From Gammaproteobacteria bacterium (GTDB taxonomy: Bacteria; Pseudomonadota; Gammaproteobacteria; Steroidobacterales; Rariloculaceae), in contig JAJEGN010000018.1 in NCBI GenBank assembly GCA_022819855.1, forward strand, positions 1 to 64,000: DNA of 64,000 bases, written 5' to 3'. This document shows positions 39,267 through 49,413 of this stretch, piece after piece (position 1 is the stretch's first letter; each line of letters begins with the position of its first letter). The notes under the pieces are model-generated. The model had not been told where the DNA came from, made no database searches, and was given only the letters and a program-made list of their open reading frames with translations. Position numbers and translations under genes: made by a program.

Positions 39267-42095
39267 ATGTTGCCGCCCCCCCCGGGATTGCCTCCCGCTC
39301 TCGAGCACCGCTACCGCTTCGTCGAGGGGCGTGTCGAGGGTCTCGATCTCACGCCGGGCGCCAGGGTCGCCGCGACCGCGGCGCGCGTTGCCGTCATCAG
39401 CGATTTCGTGCTGGGCGTCCTTTGCCGGCACCCGGCCGAACTCCTTGCAAGACTCGAAGACGACGCAACTCTCGAGCGCGACGCCGTGCTTGCCACGGTC
39501 GACATCGCGGGTTCGCCGGAGCCCGAGGCGATGGCCGTGCTCAGGCGCCGCCGCAACGTCGAGCTTGCGCGGCTCGCCTGGCGGGACCTCGCCGGCTGGG
39601 CCAGTTTCGAAGAATCGCTGCGGGACCTGTCGACGCTCGCCGATGCGATGGTCGTTGCGGCCGTGCGCCACGCGGTGGACGCTCTTGAGCCACGCTACGG
39701 CAGGCCCGTGGACGGCGACGGAAACCCCGGCGAGTTGCTCGTGCTCGGCATGGGCAAGCTCGGCGGACACGAACTCAACTTTTCCTCCGATATCGATCTC
39801 GTGTTCCTGTATCCGGACGCGCTCAGGCTCGACGGACCCAGGGACATCGAAGTCGAGGACTACTTCAGGCGGATCGTCCAGTCCCTGATCCGGCTGCTCG
39901 ACCAGGTCACCGCGGACGGCTTCGTGTTTCGGGTGGACACGCGGCTGCGGCCCTTCGGTTCGAGCGGCCCGCTCGCCGTCAGCGTGCCGGCGCTGGAGTC
40001 CTACCTCGCGCGGCACGGCCGGGACTGGGAACGTTACGCCTACGTGAAGGCGAGGCTCATCACGGGCGGCGACCGCGGTGCGGAAGTGTTCGACGAAATC
40101 CTGTCGCCGTTCGTCTACCGGCGCTACATGGATTTCGGGGTGCTCGAGGCGCTCAGGGAGATGAAGAGCGCGTTTCGCGCGCGCGTCGAGCGCAAGGACA
40201 TCGCGCACAACATCAAGCTCGGCCCGGGCGGCATTCGGGAGATCGAATTCATCGCCCAGACCGTGCAGATTCTCAGAGGCGGCCGGGAGCCCTTGCTCAG
40301 AGCGCGTTCCCTTCTGACCGTGCTGCCGCTGCTTGCCAGCCACGCCGGCTACGAGGAGGCAACTACGCGAACGCTCGGCGAGGATTACCGGTTCCTGCGC
40401 ACGGTCGAGAACCGGCTGCAGGCCATGGACGACCGTCAGACCCAGGAGTTGCCGTCCGACCACGAGGTGCGCGAGCGCCTGGCGTACGCGCTCGACGAGC
40501 CCGGCTGGCCCGCCCTGGAAGAACGCATCGCACGGCACCGCGAACACGTTCAGGCGGAATTCGATCGCCTCACCTGGACCACGGACAGCGAGGCCGCGGA
40601 AGGCGCCGGTCCCGCGGCCATCAAGACCGCGTGGGAAGCGGGCACGCTCGCGGAGTCGCTTGAGCACACGCCGCTCGGCGCCGATCCGGCCGTATTCAAA
40701 CTGCTTGACGAGTTCCGAACGAGCGGGCTGTATCGCCGCATGGACGAGCCCGGCAGGCAGCGCCTTGCCGATGTCGTTGCGGATCTCGTGCCCAGGCTCG
40801 AAGCGGACCCCCATCCCGCGAGAACCCTTGGCAGGCTGTTGCCGGTCCTGCGCTCGGTCTGCCGGCGCAGCGCCTATCTGGCGCTACTCAAGGAGAATCC
40901 CGCTGCGCTTGAGCGTTTGCTGAATCTTGCAAGCTCGAGCGCGCTGCTGAGCCGGCAGATCGCCGAATACCCCTTGCTGCTTGACGAGTTGCTCGATGCG
41001 AGGCTGTTCGAGTCGCCGCTGACGCGCCTGGAGCTGGCGGGGCTCATGGCCGAGCAGGTCCGCAAGGTCGATACCGAGGACATCGAAGCCGCGCTTGAGG
41101 CCATGCGCCAGTTCCAGCGCGCTGCGATGTTCAGGACTGCGGTCGCCGACCGCTTCGGGCATCTGCCGCTCATGAAGGTCAGCGACCGGCTCACCGATAC
41201 GGCGGAGATCGTGCTCGACTTCGCGCTGGACACCGCCTGGCGCGAACTCGTATCGCGGCACGGCGTGCCCATGCACGGCGAACCGCCGCGCGCTTCGGGC
41301 CTGAGTATCGTCGGGTACGGCAAGCTCGGCGGCCTCGAACTCGGCTATGGCTCCGACCTCGATCTGGTGTTCATCCACGACTCGAGCGGGCCGAACCAGG
41401 AAACGAACGGGCCGAAGCCGCTCGACAATGCGCAGTTCTTCGCAAGGCTCGTGCAGCGCCTCATTCATTTCCTCTCCGTGCAGACCGGGTCCGGCCGCCT
41501 GTACGAGGTCGACACGCGCTTGCGGCCCGACGGCGGTTCCGGGCTGCTGGTCACGAGTCTCGACAGTTTCCACCGCTACCAGAGGGAGCACGCGTGGACC
41601 TGGGAGCACCAGGCGCTCCTGCGCAGCCGTTCGGTTGCGGGCACGGCAGCGGTCGGCAAGGGGTTCGAGCGCGAGCGCCGCGACGTGCTCGTCAGCCACG
41701 TCGATCGCTCGATTCTGAAGTCGGAGGTCGAAGCGATGCGCAAGCGCATGCGCAGGGAACTCTCACGCAGTGACGGGGATTCCTTCGACCTGAAGCAGGA
41801 CGCGGGAGGGCTCGCCGACATCGAGTTTCTCGTCGACTACTGGGTGCTGTCGAATTCGCAGGAGTATCCGGAACTCGTGGAGTTTCCCGACAACGTCCGC
41901 CAGCTCGAAGCGCTTGACCGGACCGGGCTCGTGGATTCCGGTCGGTGCGAAGGGCTCACGGAGGGCTACCTCGCACTCAGGCAACGCACCCATGAACTCG
42001 CGCTCGACGACGCCGGCAGAGTCGTTCCGGCAGCGGAGTTTCGCGAGTTGCGCGACTGGATCATTTCGATCTGGACCGAGGTCTTTGCGGGCTGA
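39267..42095 (+). CDS. glnE: bifunctional glutamine synthetase adenylyltransferase / adenylyl-removing enzyme
   Basis: GlnE adds AMP to, and removes it from, glutamine synthetase according to nitrogen state. The 942-residue length is typical. There are two nucleotidyltransferase cores: the adenylyl-removing half has GMGKLGGHELNFSSDIDLVF near residue 160 and the adenylyl-transferase half has GYGKLGGLELGYGSDLDLVF near residue 682. A regulatory helical region lies between. I start at ATG 39267, one codon after a GTG. The partners glnB and glnA are not in this window. Confidence 0.96.
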   Translation: MLPPPPGLPPALEHRYRFVEGRVEGLDLTPGARVAATAARVAVISDFVLGVLCRHPAELLARLEDDATLERDAVLATVDIAGSPEPEAMAVLRRRRNVELARLAWRDLAGWASFEESLRDLSTLADAMVVAAVRHAVDALEPRYGRPVDGDGNPGELLVLGMGKLGGHELNFSSDIDLVFLYPDALRLDGPRDIEVEDYFRRIVQSLIRLLDQVTADGFVFRVDTRLRPFGSSGPLAVSVPALESYLARHGRDWERYAYVKARLITGGDRGAEVFDEILSPFVYRRYMDFGVLEALREMKSAFRARVERKDIAHNIKLGPGGIREIEFIAQTVQILRGGREPLLRARSLLTVLPLLASHAGYEEATTRTLGEDYRFLRTVENRLQAMDDRQTQELPSDHEVRERLAYALDEPGWPALEERIARHREHVQAEFDRLTWTTDSEAAEGAGPAAIKTAWEAGTLAESLEHTPLGADPAVFKLLDEFRTSGLYRRMDEPGRQRLADVVADLVPRLEADPHPARTLGRLLPVLRSVCRRSAYLALLKENPAALERLLNLASSSALLSRQIAEYPLLLDELLDARLFESPLTRLELAGLMAEQVRKVDTEDIEAALEAMRQFQRAAMFRTAVADRFGHLPLMKVSDRLTDTAEIVLDFALDTAWRELVSRHGVPMHGEPPRASGLSIVGYGKLGGLELGYGSDLDLVFIHDSSGPNQETNGPKPLDNAQFFARLVQRLIHFLSVQTGSGRLYEVDTRLRPDGGSGLLVTSLDSFHRYQREHAWTWEHQALLRSRSVAGTAAVGKGFERERRDVLVSHVDRSILKSEVEAMRKRMRRELSRSDGDSFDLKQDAGGLADIEFLVDYWVLSNSQEYPELVEFPDNVRQLEALDRTGLVDSGRCEGLTEGYLALRQRTHELALDDAGRVVPAAEFRELRDWIISIWTEVFAG

Positions 42096-42170
42096 TTAAG
42101 CCTGCGGCTCTCTCTATAATGAGCGCCGGCCGGTCCCGCCGCGGGCCGCGCCGAATGGAGGCTTGAGGCT

Positions 42171-42395
42171 ATGCGCGAACGGTCAGGATCAGCGCGGGAG
42201 AATCTCGACTCGCCGAACGCCGAGCGCGTCTATCGCGTGACGCGCGCCGATCTGCCGCTGCACTGTCCGATGCCCGAAATGTACCTTTGGAACTCCCACC
42301 CGAAGGTGTATCTTCCCATCGAGACCGGCGGCGAGGCCAAGTGCCCATACTGCAGCGCGAGCTTCGAACTGGTTGCCGACGACGACCCGCAATGA
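42171..42395 (+). CDS. CHCC-type zinc-finger protein
   Basis: This 74-residue protein belongs to the zf-CHCC family (PF10276), related to the NDUFS6 accessory subunit of mitochondrial complex I. The predicted zinc ligands are in [19 protein letters not shown] and [10 protein letters not shown], giving Cys-His-Cys-Cys. Small proteins of this type sit near glnE and heptose genes in many gammaproteobacteria; the function is unknown. The ATG has GGAGG about 9 bases upstream. The gene hldD starts 35 bases after its stop. Confidence 0.9.
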   Translation: MRERSGSARENLDSPNAERVYRVTRADLPLHCPMPEMYLWNSHPKVYLPIETGGEAKCPYCSASFELVADDDPQ

Positions 42396-42429
42396 GTTCA
42401 CGCGCGCTGCGGCGCCAGGGCAGGGTTCA

Positions 42430-43377
42430 GTGATCGTCGTAACCGGGGGCGCAGGCTTCATCGGCTGCAAGCTGATACGCGGGCTCAACCGCCGCGGCAT
42501 CGACGACGTCGTTTGTGTCGACGACCTCACGGACGGTCACAAGTTCGCCAATCTCGTCGACTGCCGTATCAGCGACTACCTGGACAAGGACGACTTCGCC
42601 GATCGCCTGCGCCGCGGTCTCGCGAAGCGCCCCGAAGCCGTTTTTCACCAGGGCGCCTGCACGGTGACGACGGAGTGGGACGGGCGTTACATGATGGAGA
42701 CGAACTATCGTTACTCCGTCGAACTCTTCGAGTATTGCCTGGCGGAACGCGTACCCCTGATCTACGCCTCCTCGGCCGCGGTCTACGGCACGAGCGGCTC
42801 ATTCGCCGAGGACGACGCGGCCGCCGAGCGTCCCGTCAACGTCTACGGCTACTCGAAGCTGCTGTTCGACCGCTACGTTCGCCTGCGACTGCCGCAGGCG
42901 GGATCGCAGGTCGCGGGACTGCGCTACTTCAACGTCTACGGTCCGGGCGAGTCGCACAAGGGGCCGATGGCGAGCGTCGCGCTGCACTGGGACCGGCAGC
43001 TCGGCGACACCGGCGAGCTTCGCCTGTTCGAGGGCAGCGGCGGTTACGAGGCGGGCGAGCAGCGCCGGGACTTCATCCACGTCGACGACATCGTCAAGGT
43101 CAACCTCTGGCTGCTCGAGCATCCCGAAGTGAGCGGCGTCTTCAATGTCGGGACCGGCCGGAGCGCGAGCTTCAATGACGTGGCCCGAGCCGTGATCGCC
43201 TGGCATGGCCGCGGGACCATCCGCTACATCCCGTTTCCGGACGAGCTTCAGTCCGCTTACCAGAGCTTTACCGAGGCGGATCTCGGCGCGCTGCGCGCGG
43301 CGGGATACGAGGAACCGTTTCTCGACATCGAATCCGGGGTCGCCGCATATCTGGACGCGATTCACGGCGGGTCGTGA
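42430..43377 (+). CDS. hldD: ADP-L-glycero-D-manno-heptose 6-epimerase
   Basis: HldD makes the ADP-heptose used in the LPS inner core. The 315-residue protein is an extended [18 protein letters not shown] binds the nucleotide, and the catalytic Tyr-Lys are in [19 protein letters not shown] and [11 protein letters not shown] are further family marks. The GTG start at 42430 has AGGG at a good distance and removes a 19-residue N-terminal tail that the family lacks. Its stop overlaps the GTG of waaF by four bases, so the genes are coupled. Confidence 0.94.
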   Translation: MIVVTGGAGFIGCKLIRGLNRRGIDDVVCVDDLTDGHKFANLVDCRISDYLDKDDFADRLRRGLAKRPEAVFHQGACTVTTEWDGRYMMETNYRYSVELFEYCLAERVPLIYASSAAVYGTSGSFAEDDAAAERPVNVYGYSKLLFDRYVRLRLPQAGSQVAGLRYFNVYGPGESHKGPMASVALHWDRQLGDTGELRLFEGSGGYEAGEQRRDFIHVDDIVKVNLWLLEHPEVSGVFNVGTGRSASFNDVARAVIAWHGRGTIRYIPFPDELQSAYQSFTEADLGALRAAGYEEPFLDIESGVAAYLDAIHGGS

Positions 43378-44447
43378 ACGAGGGAAGCAAGCTCCTGGTC
43401 GTCGGCCCGGCCTGGGTCGGTGACATGGTCATGGCGCAGTCGCTCTACCGGGATCTCGCGGCGCGCCGCGCGGACATCGAGATTCACGTGCTGGCGCCCG
43501 GCTGGTCCCTGCCGCTGGTCGGGCGAATGCCGGAGGTGACCCGAGCCATCGAGATCGATGTTGCACACGGAGAGCTCGGGTTCGCCAAGCGGCGCGCGCT
43601 TGGCCTGTGCCTGCGCGCGGAACGCTACGACCAGGCGATCGTGCTGCCGCGATCGCTCAAGGCCGCACTCGTGCCGTACTTTGCCCGCATACCCCTGCGC
43701 ACGGGATTTCGCGGCGAGTGGCGGTACGGGCTCATCAACGACATGCGGCAACTCGACAAGGACCGGCTCGACGGGACGGTGTTGCGTTACGTCGCGCTAG
43801 GTTCGACCGACACGGGCGAGCGGCCGCGCGTGCGGCTGCCGAAGCTCGCCGTCGACTCCGCGAACCGGCGCACCCTTCTCGACCGCCTCGGGCTTGGCTC
43901 GGGCCGCCCCGTGGTGGCGCTCCTGCCCGGCGCCGAATACGGTCCCGCAAAGTGTTGGCCCATCGAGAATTACGGTGCGCTGGCCGAACGGCTTGCTCTG
44001 GCCGGAGCGGCGGTCTGGGTGCTGGGTTCCGCGGCCGAGAAGCCGCTCGGCGAAGAGATCAGGGAACTGGCCCCCGATCCGAACGTCCACAACCTCTGCG
44101 GCGCCACGACGCTCGTCGACGCGGTCGACCTGCTCGGCGGAGTGGTGGCCGCTGTCACCAACGATTCCGGGCTCATGCACGTCGCCGCGGCCGTCGGCGC
44201 GCATGTGGTTGCGATCTACGGATCGACGTCGCCGCAGTTCACGCCGCCGTTGACCGATGCGAAGACCGTCCTGTACCGGAACCTCACCTGCAGCCCCTGT
44301 TTCGAGCGGCACTGCCCGCTCAAACACCTGAACTGCCTCCGCGAGATCACGGTCGATGCCGTGTTCGAGGCGGCGATGACCGCGGTCGCGGCCGGCGCCG
44401 ACGGCAATCCCGACCCGGGTCGACCGCAAGTTGCAGCCGATGGTTGA
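43374..44447 (+). CDS. waaF: lipopolysaccharide heptosyltransferase II
   Basis: WaaF transfers the second heptose to the LPS inner core. The 357-residue GT9 protein has the N-terminal [51 protein letters not shown] and the acceptor-site [13 protein letters not shown]. The Cys-rich [17 protein letters not shown] is typical of this enzyme. Start is GTG, overlapping hldD. The start of kdkA lies within its last codons, so the three genes are one operon. Confidence 0.94.
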   Translation: MNEGSKLLVVGPAWVGDMVMAQSLYRDLAARRADIEIHVLAPGWSLPLVGRMPEVTRAIEIDVAHGELGFAKRRALGLCLRAERYDQAIVLPRSLKAALVPYFARIPLRTGFRGEWRYGLINDMRQLDKDRLDGTVLRYVALGSTDTGERPRVRLPKLAVDSANRRTLLDRLGLGSGRPVVALLPGAEYGPAKCWPIENYGALAERLALAGAAVWVLGSAAEKPLGEEIRELAPDPNVHNLCGATTLVDAVDLLGGVVAAVTNDSGLMHVAAAVGAHVVAIYGSTSPQFTPPLTDAKTVLYRNLTCSPCFERHCPLKHLNCLREITVDAVFEAAMTAVAAGADGNPDPGRPQVAADG

Positions 44448-45162
44448 CGCCGTGATCCATCGGGCGTCGGGGCTTTTCGCGCTCCACGATGCCCGAATCG
44501 GGCCGGACTACGACCCGGAGTGGTTCGATCGCGAGCACTGGCGGCAGCACGGCGCGCCGCTCGACAGCACCCAGGAGCGCGGCGCCGTGCTCACGCTCGA
44601 CCACGGGATGGGGAGATGGGTGCTGCGTCACTATCATCGCGGCGGGTTCGTCAAACGCTTCATTGACGACAGTTACGTCTGGATCGGCTGGGAACGAACG
44701 CGCTCGGTGCGCGAGTGGCGCTTGCTGAAACGCCTGCACGGCGTCGGCCTGCCCGTGCCGCGGCCGGTCGCCGCGAGAGCCATCCGCCACGGCCCCGTCT
44801 ACCGGGCAGACATCGTGACCGACTATCTGCCCGATACGCGATCGCTCGCGGCGTATCTCAACGACGGCGGACCCGATTCCGCATGCTGGTCGGCGATCGG
44901 CAGGACGCTACGGCGATTCCACGAAGCGGGCGTGGAGCATCGCGACCTCAATGCCCACAATATCCTCATCGATGCTGCCGGCGGCGTGTTTCTCGTCGAT
45001 TTCGACAATGCGCGGCTCAGAGCGCCCGGCGCCTGGTCGCGGGCAGGAACGGCGCGGCTTGAACGTTCGCTCAGAAAGGTCGCACGCGAACGCGGCGGCT
45101 CCTTCGACGCGGAAGGTTGGCGACTGCTGGAGCGAGGGTATCGCGGCGGTTCGAACTCCTGA
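44440..45162 (+). CDS. kdkA: 3-deoxy-D-manno-octulosonic acid kinase
   Basis: KdkA phosphorylates the Kdo of the LPS inner core. The 240-residue protein has a kinase fold with the catalytic loop VEHRDLNAHNIL and the metal-binding VFLVDFDNAR. Family marks near the start are the WVLRHYHRGG and WERTRSVREWRLL segments. I choose the ATG at 44440; a TTG lies three codons upstream. It overlaps the end of waaF by eight bases. A 6-bp hairpin (CGCTGT ... ACAGCG) lies just after the stop. Confidence 0.93.
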   Translation: MVDAVIHRASGLFALHDARIGPDYDPEWFDREHWRQHGAPLDSTQERGAVLTLDHGMGRWVLRHYHRGGFVKRFIDDSYVWIGWERTRSVREWRLLKRLHGVGLPVPRPVAARAIRHGPVYRADIVTDYLPDTRSLAAYLNDGGPDSACWSAIGRTLRRFHEAGVEHRDLNAHNILIDAAGGVFLVDFDNARLRAPGAWSRAGTARLERSLRKVARERGGSFDAEGWRLLERGYRGGSNS

Positions 45163-45190
45163 GGCGCTGTGAGACAGCGTCGGCCGGACC

Positions 45191-45814
45191 TCAGAGCACC
45201 AGTCGATCGAGTTGTTCGCGGACCTGCCCGTCCCACAGTTCTGCGACCGTGCGGCCGGCCGGCAAGTCGGTCCAGTCGCGCTGCCAGGCCACGGTGCCGT
45301 CGCCGTTCACGATCAGGAGGCCCGGGATGAACCGGATGCCCCAGGCGTCGGCCACCGGATCGCCGTCAGCCACGGCGATGGGATCGAAGCCGAGGCCGCG
45401 AACGTAGGCCAGGGGATCTTCCGCGCCGTCCTCCTTGGCGTTGATGGCGAGGACGGTGACGCCGTGCTCGGCGTAGTCGGCCGAAATGTCCTTCAGGTAC
45501 GGCATGAACGCGCGGCAGTAGCCGCACCAGGTTGCCCAGAAGACGACGACGGCAGGTTCGCCGGCGAGTAGCTCCGGGTATTGGAGCGTCTGCCCGCCGA
45601 AGTCACGGCCCGTCCAGAACGGCGGCGTGTCGCCGGGTCTGAGTGCCTGTACCTGCAACACATCGTTGCCGACAAGCGTCCTGTTGGGCGGCACTGGCAC
45701 CACGGCGTTGCCGACAGGCGTCCTGTCGGGCAGCACTTCGACCGGGTCGTCCGCCTGTGCGTGCAGTTGCGCCGCAAGCAACGTGGCTGCAAGGCCGAGC
45801 ATCAGCCGTTTCAT
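45191..45814 (-). CDS. exported thioredoxin-like protein with 14-residue tandem repeat
   Basis: The 207-residue protein has a signal peptide (LMLGLAATLLAAQLHAQA) and a C-terminal thioredoxin-like domain of about 150 residues with the redox motif WCGYC in VVFWATWCGYCRAFMPYL. Between them lies a tandem repeat: VLPDRTPVGNAVVP followed by VPPNRTLVGNDVLQ, encoded by DNA with a 42-base period. The repeat is not known to me and may be a flexible linker. The ATG has GTGGAG about 8 bases upstream. It is convergent with kdkA. The redox partner is unknown; DsbD is a candidate. Confidence 0.85.
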   Translation of the reverse strand: MKRLMLGLAATLLAAQLHAQADDPVEVLPDRTPVGNAVVPVPPNRTLVGNDVLQVQALRPGDTPPFWTGRDFGGQTLQYPELLAGEPAVVVFWATWCGYCRAFMPYLKDISADYAEHGVTVLAINAKEDGAEDPLAYVRGLGFDPIAVADGDPVADAWGIRFIPGLLIVNGDGTVAWQRDWTDLPAGRTVAELWDGQVREQLDRLVL

Positions 45815-45954
45815 GTTGTTCTCCACTGATCGATAGTTCTTGCTGCAAGTCTACATCGTGCGGCCGTTGCCGCGGAGCACGAGCGCCGCCGCGGTGGAGT
45901 GCCCCCGGGTCCGGTTGACACTTCCGGACCCTGCCCGAGGCTCCGGACGCTCCG

Positions 45955-48084
45955 TCAGCGCTGCGTCAGGATCTCGTTCTGGATGTAGCTTGCGACGTCG
46001 TGCAGTTCTTCGAGACTGTAGGTACCGGCGAACGGCGGCATCGGCGTGCCGTCGATGCCCGATCTCGCGTTGGCGACGATGTCGACCACGGTGAGCTCGT
46101 CCGGCAGCGGGGCGCCGAGCAGCGTACCGCCCTGACCCGTGTCGCCGTGGCAGGTTTCGCAGATCGCGCCGTAAATTTCCGCGCCCCTGGCAAGATCGAC
46201 GGTACGCTCGAGATTGAGTTCGGACAGGAAGGCCAGCGGGTCGGCTGTCGACTCGCCGTCGCCGTCTTCGGGCGGAGGATCGCCCGAACCCGGCGGCAGC
46301 GACTCGATCGTGCCATTCAGCGAGAACAGCCAGAGGCCGTCGTTGAGCCGTCCGCCCGTCACGCCGCCGCCGGCGATCCCGGTCAGGTACTGGACGCCCT
46401 CGTGTTCGAAGGTGGTTACGGTCGTCGTGAACCCGCCATCAGTCTGAAAAGCCCACAGACGCTGACCCGTGTCGCTGTTCAGAGCCGTGAGTTCGCCGTT
46501 GTAACGCCCGGTGAAGATCAGGCCGCCGGCCGTCGTGACGGTCCCGGCGCAGCGGCTGTCGAGCAGCCGCCGCCAGGCGACCTTGTGGTTCGTGAGGTTC
46601 ATCGCGACGAGCGTGCGTCTGGAATCGGTGCCGATATCGCGCGCGCTGCCGAAACTGCCCTGGACGTAGCGCCGGCTTTCGTCCTCCGGTCCGATCGATG
46701 CGTTCGGATCGCCGCCGAGGCCGCGTCCGGGACCGTCGCCGGCGCAGATGTACATGAGGTTGTTTTCGATGTTGTACGAACTCGGATTCCAGGTCACGCC
46801 CGAAAACGGCCGCCAGATGGCCTCGACTTCGTTGTTGAACGGGGTAAAGGTCTGCGCCCGGTTGAGCAGCACGCCTTCGAAGTCCTCGCCGACGACATCG
46901 ACATCGTGGCGAATCACCCAGTCGCCCTGCGGGATCGGCTGCGTCGCAGCCGTCTGCTGGACGGCGTCCTGCGGCACCGGCATTTCGATGACCGGCGTCA
47001 GCGGCACACCGGACCTGCGATCGAGAATGTAGAGATACCCGGCCTTCGACACCTGTGCGATGCCCTTGCGCGGCATGCCGTCGAACTCGGCGTCGAACAG
47101 GATCGTCGGGTTCGGCGCGTCGAAGTCCCAGATGTCGTGACGCACGACCTGGAAATGCCAGCGGTATTCGCCCGTATCGATGTCGAGCGCGAGTATCGTG
47201 GCCGCGAAGAGATTGTCCCCGGCGCGAATGGCGCCGTTGAGATCCGGACCGGCGTTGCCGGTCGAGAAGTAGATCATGCCGAGTTCGGGGTCGATGCTCG
47301 GCGTCTGCCACACCGGCGCGCCGCCGTATTTCCACGCGTCGTTGTCCTGCGGCCAGGTCGCGTGACCGATTTCGCCGGGGCCGGGGATCGTGTAGAAGTT
47401 CCAGACCTGATCGCCGGTAGTGGCGTCGTAGGCGCTGATGCGCCCGCGTATGGCGTATTCGCCGCCGGTAAAACCGATGACGACCTTGCCGTCGTAGTAG
47501 AGCGGGGCCGCCGTGATGCCGTAGCCGAGCGCAGGATCCGCCGCGAGCACGTCCCAGAGCACCTCGCCTGTTTGCTGGTCGAGGGCGAGCAGCCGACCGT
47601 CGAGCTGTCCCAGGAACACCATTCCATCGCCCAGACCAAGGCCCCTGCTGAGCCGGCCGCAGCAGATGATCGCGGAGTCGAAATCGACATCGGCCTCGTA
47701 GGTCCACAGAAACTTGCCGGAATTGACGTCGACGGCGAATACGTCGTTGTCGCCGGTCACGACGTAAATGACGCCCTCGTAGAAGATCGCCTGTGCCTGG
47801 GCGGAATAGCCCGGCCCCATGCCCGAACCGTTGAGGCTCACGCGCCAGACGGCCTTGACGTCATTGATGTTGTCGCGGTTGATCTGATCGAGCGCCGAGT
47901 AGCGCTGGTTGTAGAGGTTGCCGCCGTTCGTGATCCAGTTTTCGGCTGGAAAGTCAAGGAGTTCCGTGGCGCTGAAAGCCGGAGCCTTTGCGATGTCCTG
48001 CGCCGCCGCCGGTGGGCTTGCGGCCATGAAGAGAACGGCGCAGGCGGCGATCCACGCGCCGCAGTGAGAAACGGTTGCTGGCAT
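45955..48084 (-). CDS. PQQ-dependent alcohol dehydrogenase with cytochrome c domain
   Basis: The 709-residue quinohaemoprotein oxidises alcohols in the periplasm. It has a signal peptide, an eight-bladed propeller of about 580 residues with adjacent Cys (IICCGRLSRG), the vicinal disulfide typical of PQQ dehydrogenases, and W-motif blades such as LDIDTGEYRWHFQVV. The Asp in HDIWDFDAPNPT fits the catalytic pair region. A Pro/Gly/Glu linker leads to a C-terminal cytochrome c domain with CETCH and the axial Met in GTPMPPF. Start ATG has GGGGGGACTTC upstream. The longer open frame to 48576 is non-coding. The cofactor biosynthesis genes pqqA-E are not in this window. Confidence 0.92.
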   Translation of the reverse strand: MPATVSHCGAWIAACAVLFMAASPPAAAQDIAKAPAFSATELLDFPAENWITNGGNLYNQRYSALDQINRDNINDVKAVWRVSLNGSGMGPGYSAQAQAIFYEGVIYVVTGDNDVFAVDVNSGKFLWTYEADVDFDSAIICCGRLSRGLGLGDGMVFLGQLDGRLLALDQQTGEVLWDVLAADPALGYGITAAPLYYDGKVVIGFTGGEYAIRGRISAYDATTGDQVWNFYTIPGPGEIGHATWPQDNDAWKYGGAPVWQTPSIDPELGMIYFSTGNAGPDLNGAIRAGDNLFAATILALDIDTGEYRWHFQVVRHDIWDFDAPNPTILFDAEFDGMPRKGIAQVSKAGYLYILDRRSGVPLTPVIEMPVPQDAVQQTAATQPIPQGDWVIRHDVDVVGEDFEGVLLNRAQTFTPFNNEVEAIWRPFSGVTWNPSSYNIENNLMYICAGDGPGRGLGGDPNASIGPEDESRRYVQGSFGSARDIGTDSRRTLVAMNLTNHKVAWRRLLDSRCAGTVTTAGGLIFTGRYNGELTALNSDTGQRLWAFQTDGGFTTTVTTFEHEGVQYLTGIAGGGVTGGRLNDGLWLFSLNGTIESLPPGSGDPPPEDGDGESTADPLAFLSELNLERTVDLARGAEIYGAICETCHGDTGQGGTLLGAPLPDELTVVDIVANARSGIDGTPMPPFAGTYSLEELHDVASYIQNEILTQR

Positions 48085-48152
48085 CGAAGTCCCCCCGAGT
48101 TTCGGCCGAGTATACAGGCGGCCAACGCGGCCCTGTCTGACGCGGTTCGGTC

Positions 48153-49238
48153 CTAGCGTCGCTCGTAACGGACGAAGGCTCGCGGTCCGACCTCGGCGCC
48201 GTAGACGACTTCGCTGCCCCGGATGGCCGCGACACCCTCCGCCGCGCTGCTGCCGCCCGCGGGTTCGGGGTCGGGAATGAAGTACCTCACGATGCCGTCG
48301 CGCGCGCTGCCGATGCGGATGCCGCGCTGCCAGCCGGGATGGGCGAGATCCATGCCGTTGTCGGCGCCGTCCCTGGATTCGGAGTCCGCGACGAACAGGT
48401 TGTCGTCGGCGTCGATGTAGATGCCGCTCGGGCGGCTGAACTGGTACCAGCAGTCCAGGTAGTTGCCGTCCTGGTCGTAGATCTGGATCCGGTTGTTGTC
48501 GCGGTCGCCGATGAAGAGCCTTCCGGCGGAGTCGATGGCAAGCGCATGCAGGCTCGAGAATTCGCCGGCGCCGCACGGGCCGTTGCCCGGTGCGCCCCAG
48601 GCCATGATGAAGTTGCCGTCCCGGTCGAACTTCATGATGCGCTCGTTCGTGCCCTCGCCATGGCCGTCGGCGACGAAGATGGCGCCGTTGTCGCCGACGA
48701 CGACGTCGGACGGGGAGCTGAACTCGTTGGGGCCGTCGCCCGTCACCTTGAGCGTACCGAGCTGAAGCAGGATCTCGCCGTCCGGGCTCAGCTTCGTGAC
48801 CTGCTGCCCGACATCCCCTCCGGCGCCCCGCCCGTCGGGCGGCAACGGGTCCGTTACCCAGACGTTGCCTTCCTGATCAACGTGGATGCCGTGCGGAAAC
48901 GCGAAGAGGCCCGCGCCCATCCGGCCGATCAGGTTGCCGTCGGCATCGTAGTGCAGCAGGGGATCGACGTCGGAGCCGACGCAGCCGTTGCTCCCGCAGC
49001 GGTCGATGGCCCAGATGTCGTCGCGGCCTTTCGCGGCATCGACTCCGGCCGTGGACCCCCAGCTTCGCCCGTCGGGCAGCGGCATGATCGCTCTATCGGA
49101 GTAGGGGTTCGGCAGTCCGTTGCCTGGCGGCATGTCCGGATCGCTGAACGCGTTCTGCGCCGGCGCCGGGACCGTCCAGGCCGCCAACGCCGCGGTGAGG
49201 GCCGCCGACAGGAGAATACCGTTCGTTACTGAATGCAT
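48153..49238 (-). CDS. exported NHL-repeat protein (peptidyl-amidoglycolate lyase-like)
   Basis: The 361-residue protein has a signal peptide (GILLSAALTAALAAWTVPAPAQ) and NHL repeats such as FAFPHGIHVDQEGNVWVTD, FSSPSDVVVGDNGAIFVAD, FSSLHALAIDSAGRLFIGDR and FSRPSGIYIDADDNLFVAD. The six-bladed propeller resembles the PAL domain of peptidyl-alpha-hydroxyglycine amidating lyase, but its metal-binding residues cannot be confirmed. It lies just upstream of the PQQ dehydrogenase on the same strand (68 bases), so co-expression is likely. It is divergent from the gene at 49414. GAGGTG lies about 11 bases before the ATG. Confidence 0.85.
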   Translation of the reverse strand: MHSVTNGILLSAALTAALAAWTVPAPAQNAFSDPDMPPGNGLPNPYSDRAIMPLPDGRSWGSTAGVDAAKGRDDIWAIDRCGSNGCVGSDVDPLLHYDADGNLIGRMGAGLFAFPHGIHVDQEGNVWVTDPLPPDGRGAGGDVGQQVTKLSPDGEILLQLGTLKVTGDGPNEFSSPSDVVVGDNGAIFVADGHGEGTNERIMKFDRDGNFIMAWGAPGNGPCGAGEFSSLHALAIDSAGRLFIGDRDNNRIQIYDQDGNYLDCWYQFSRPSGIYIDADDNLFVADSESRDGADNGMDLAHPGWQRGIRIGSARDGIVRYFIPDPEPAGGSSAAEGVAAIRGSEVVYGAEVGPRAFVRYERR

Positions 49239-49413
49239 CAGCGACACCTCTGCTTCCTGGCTGTTCGATGCTGGCGGCCGATTCCCCTTCCGGCAACGGA
49301 GCTTCATCCTCCGACGGGCGCGCCTTGACGTGTCAAAGTACCGCGATCTAATCTCCGGTGGTAGTCGCCGAACACTGTTGTGACCTGCATGGCGACTCGA
49401 AAACGGAGCGCCC

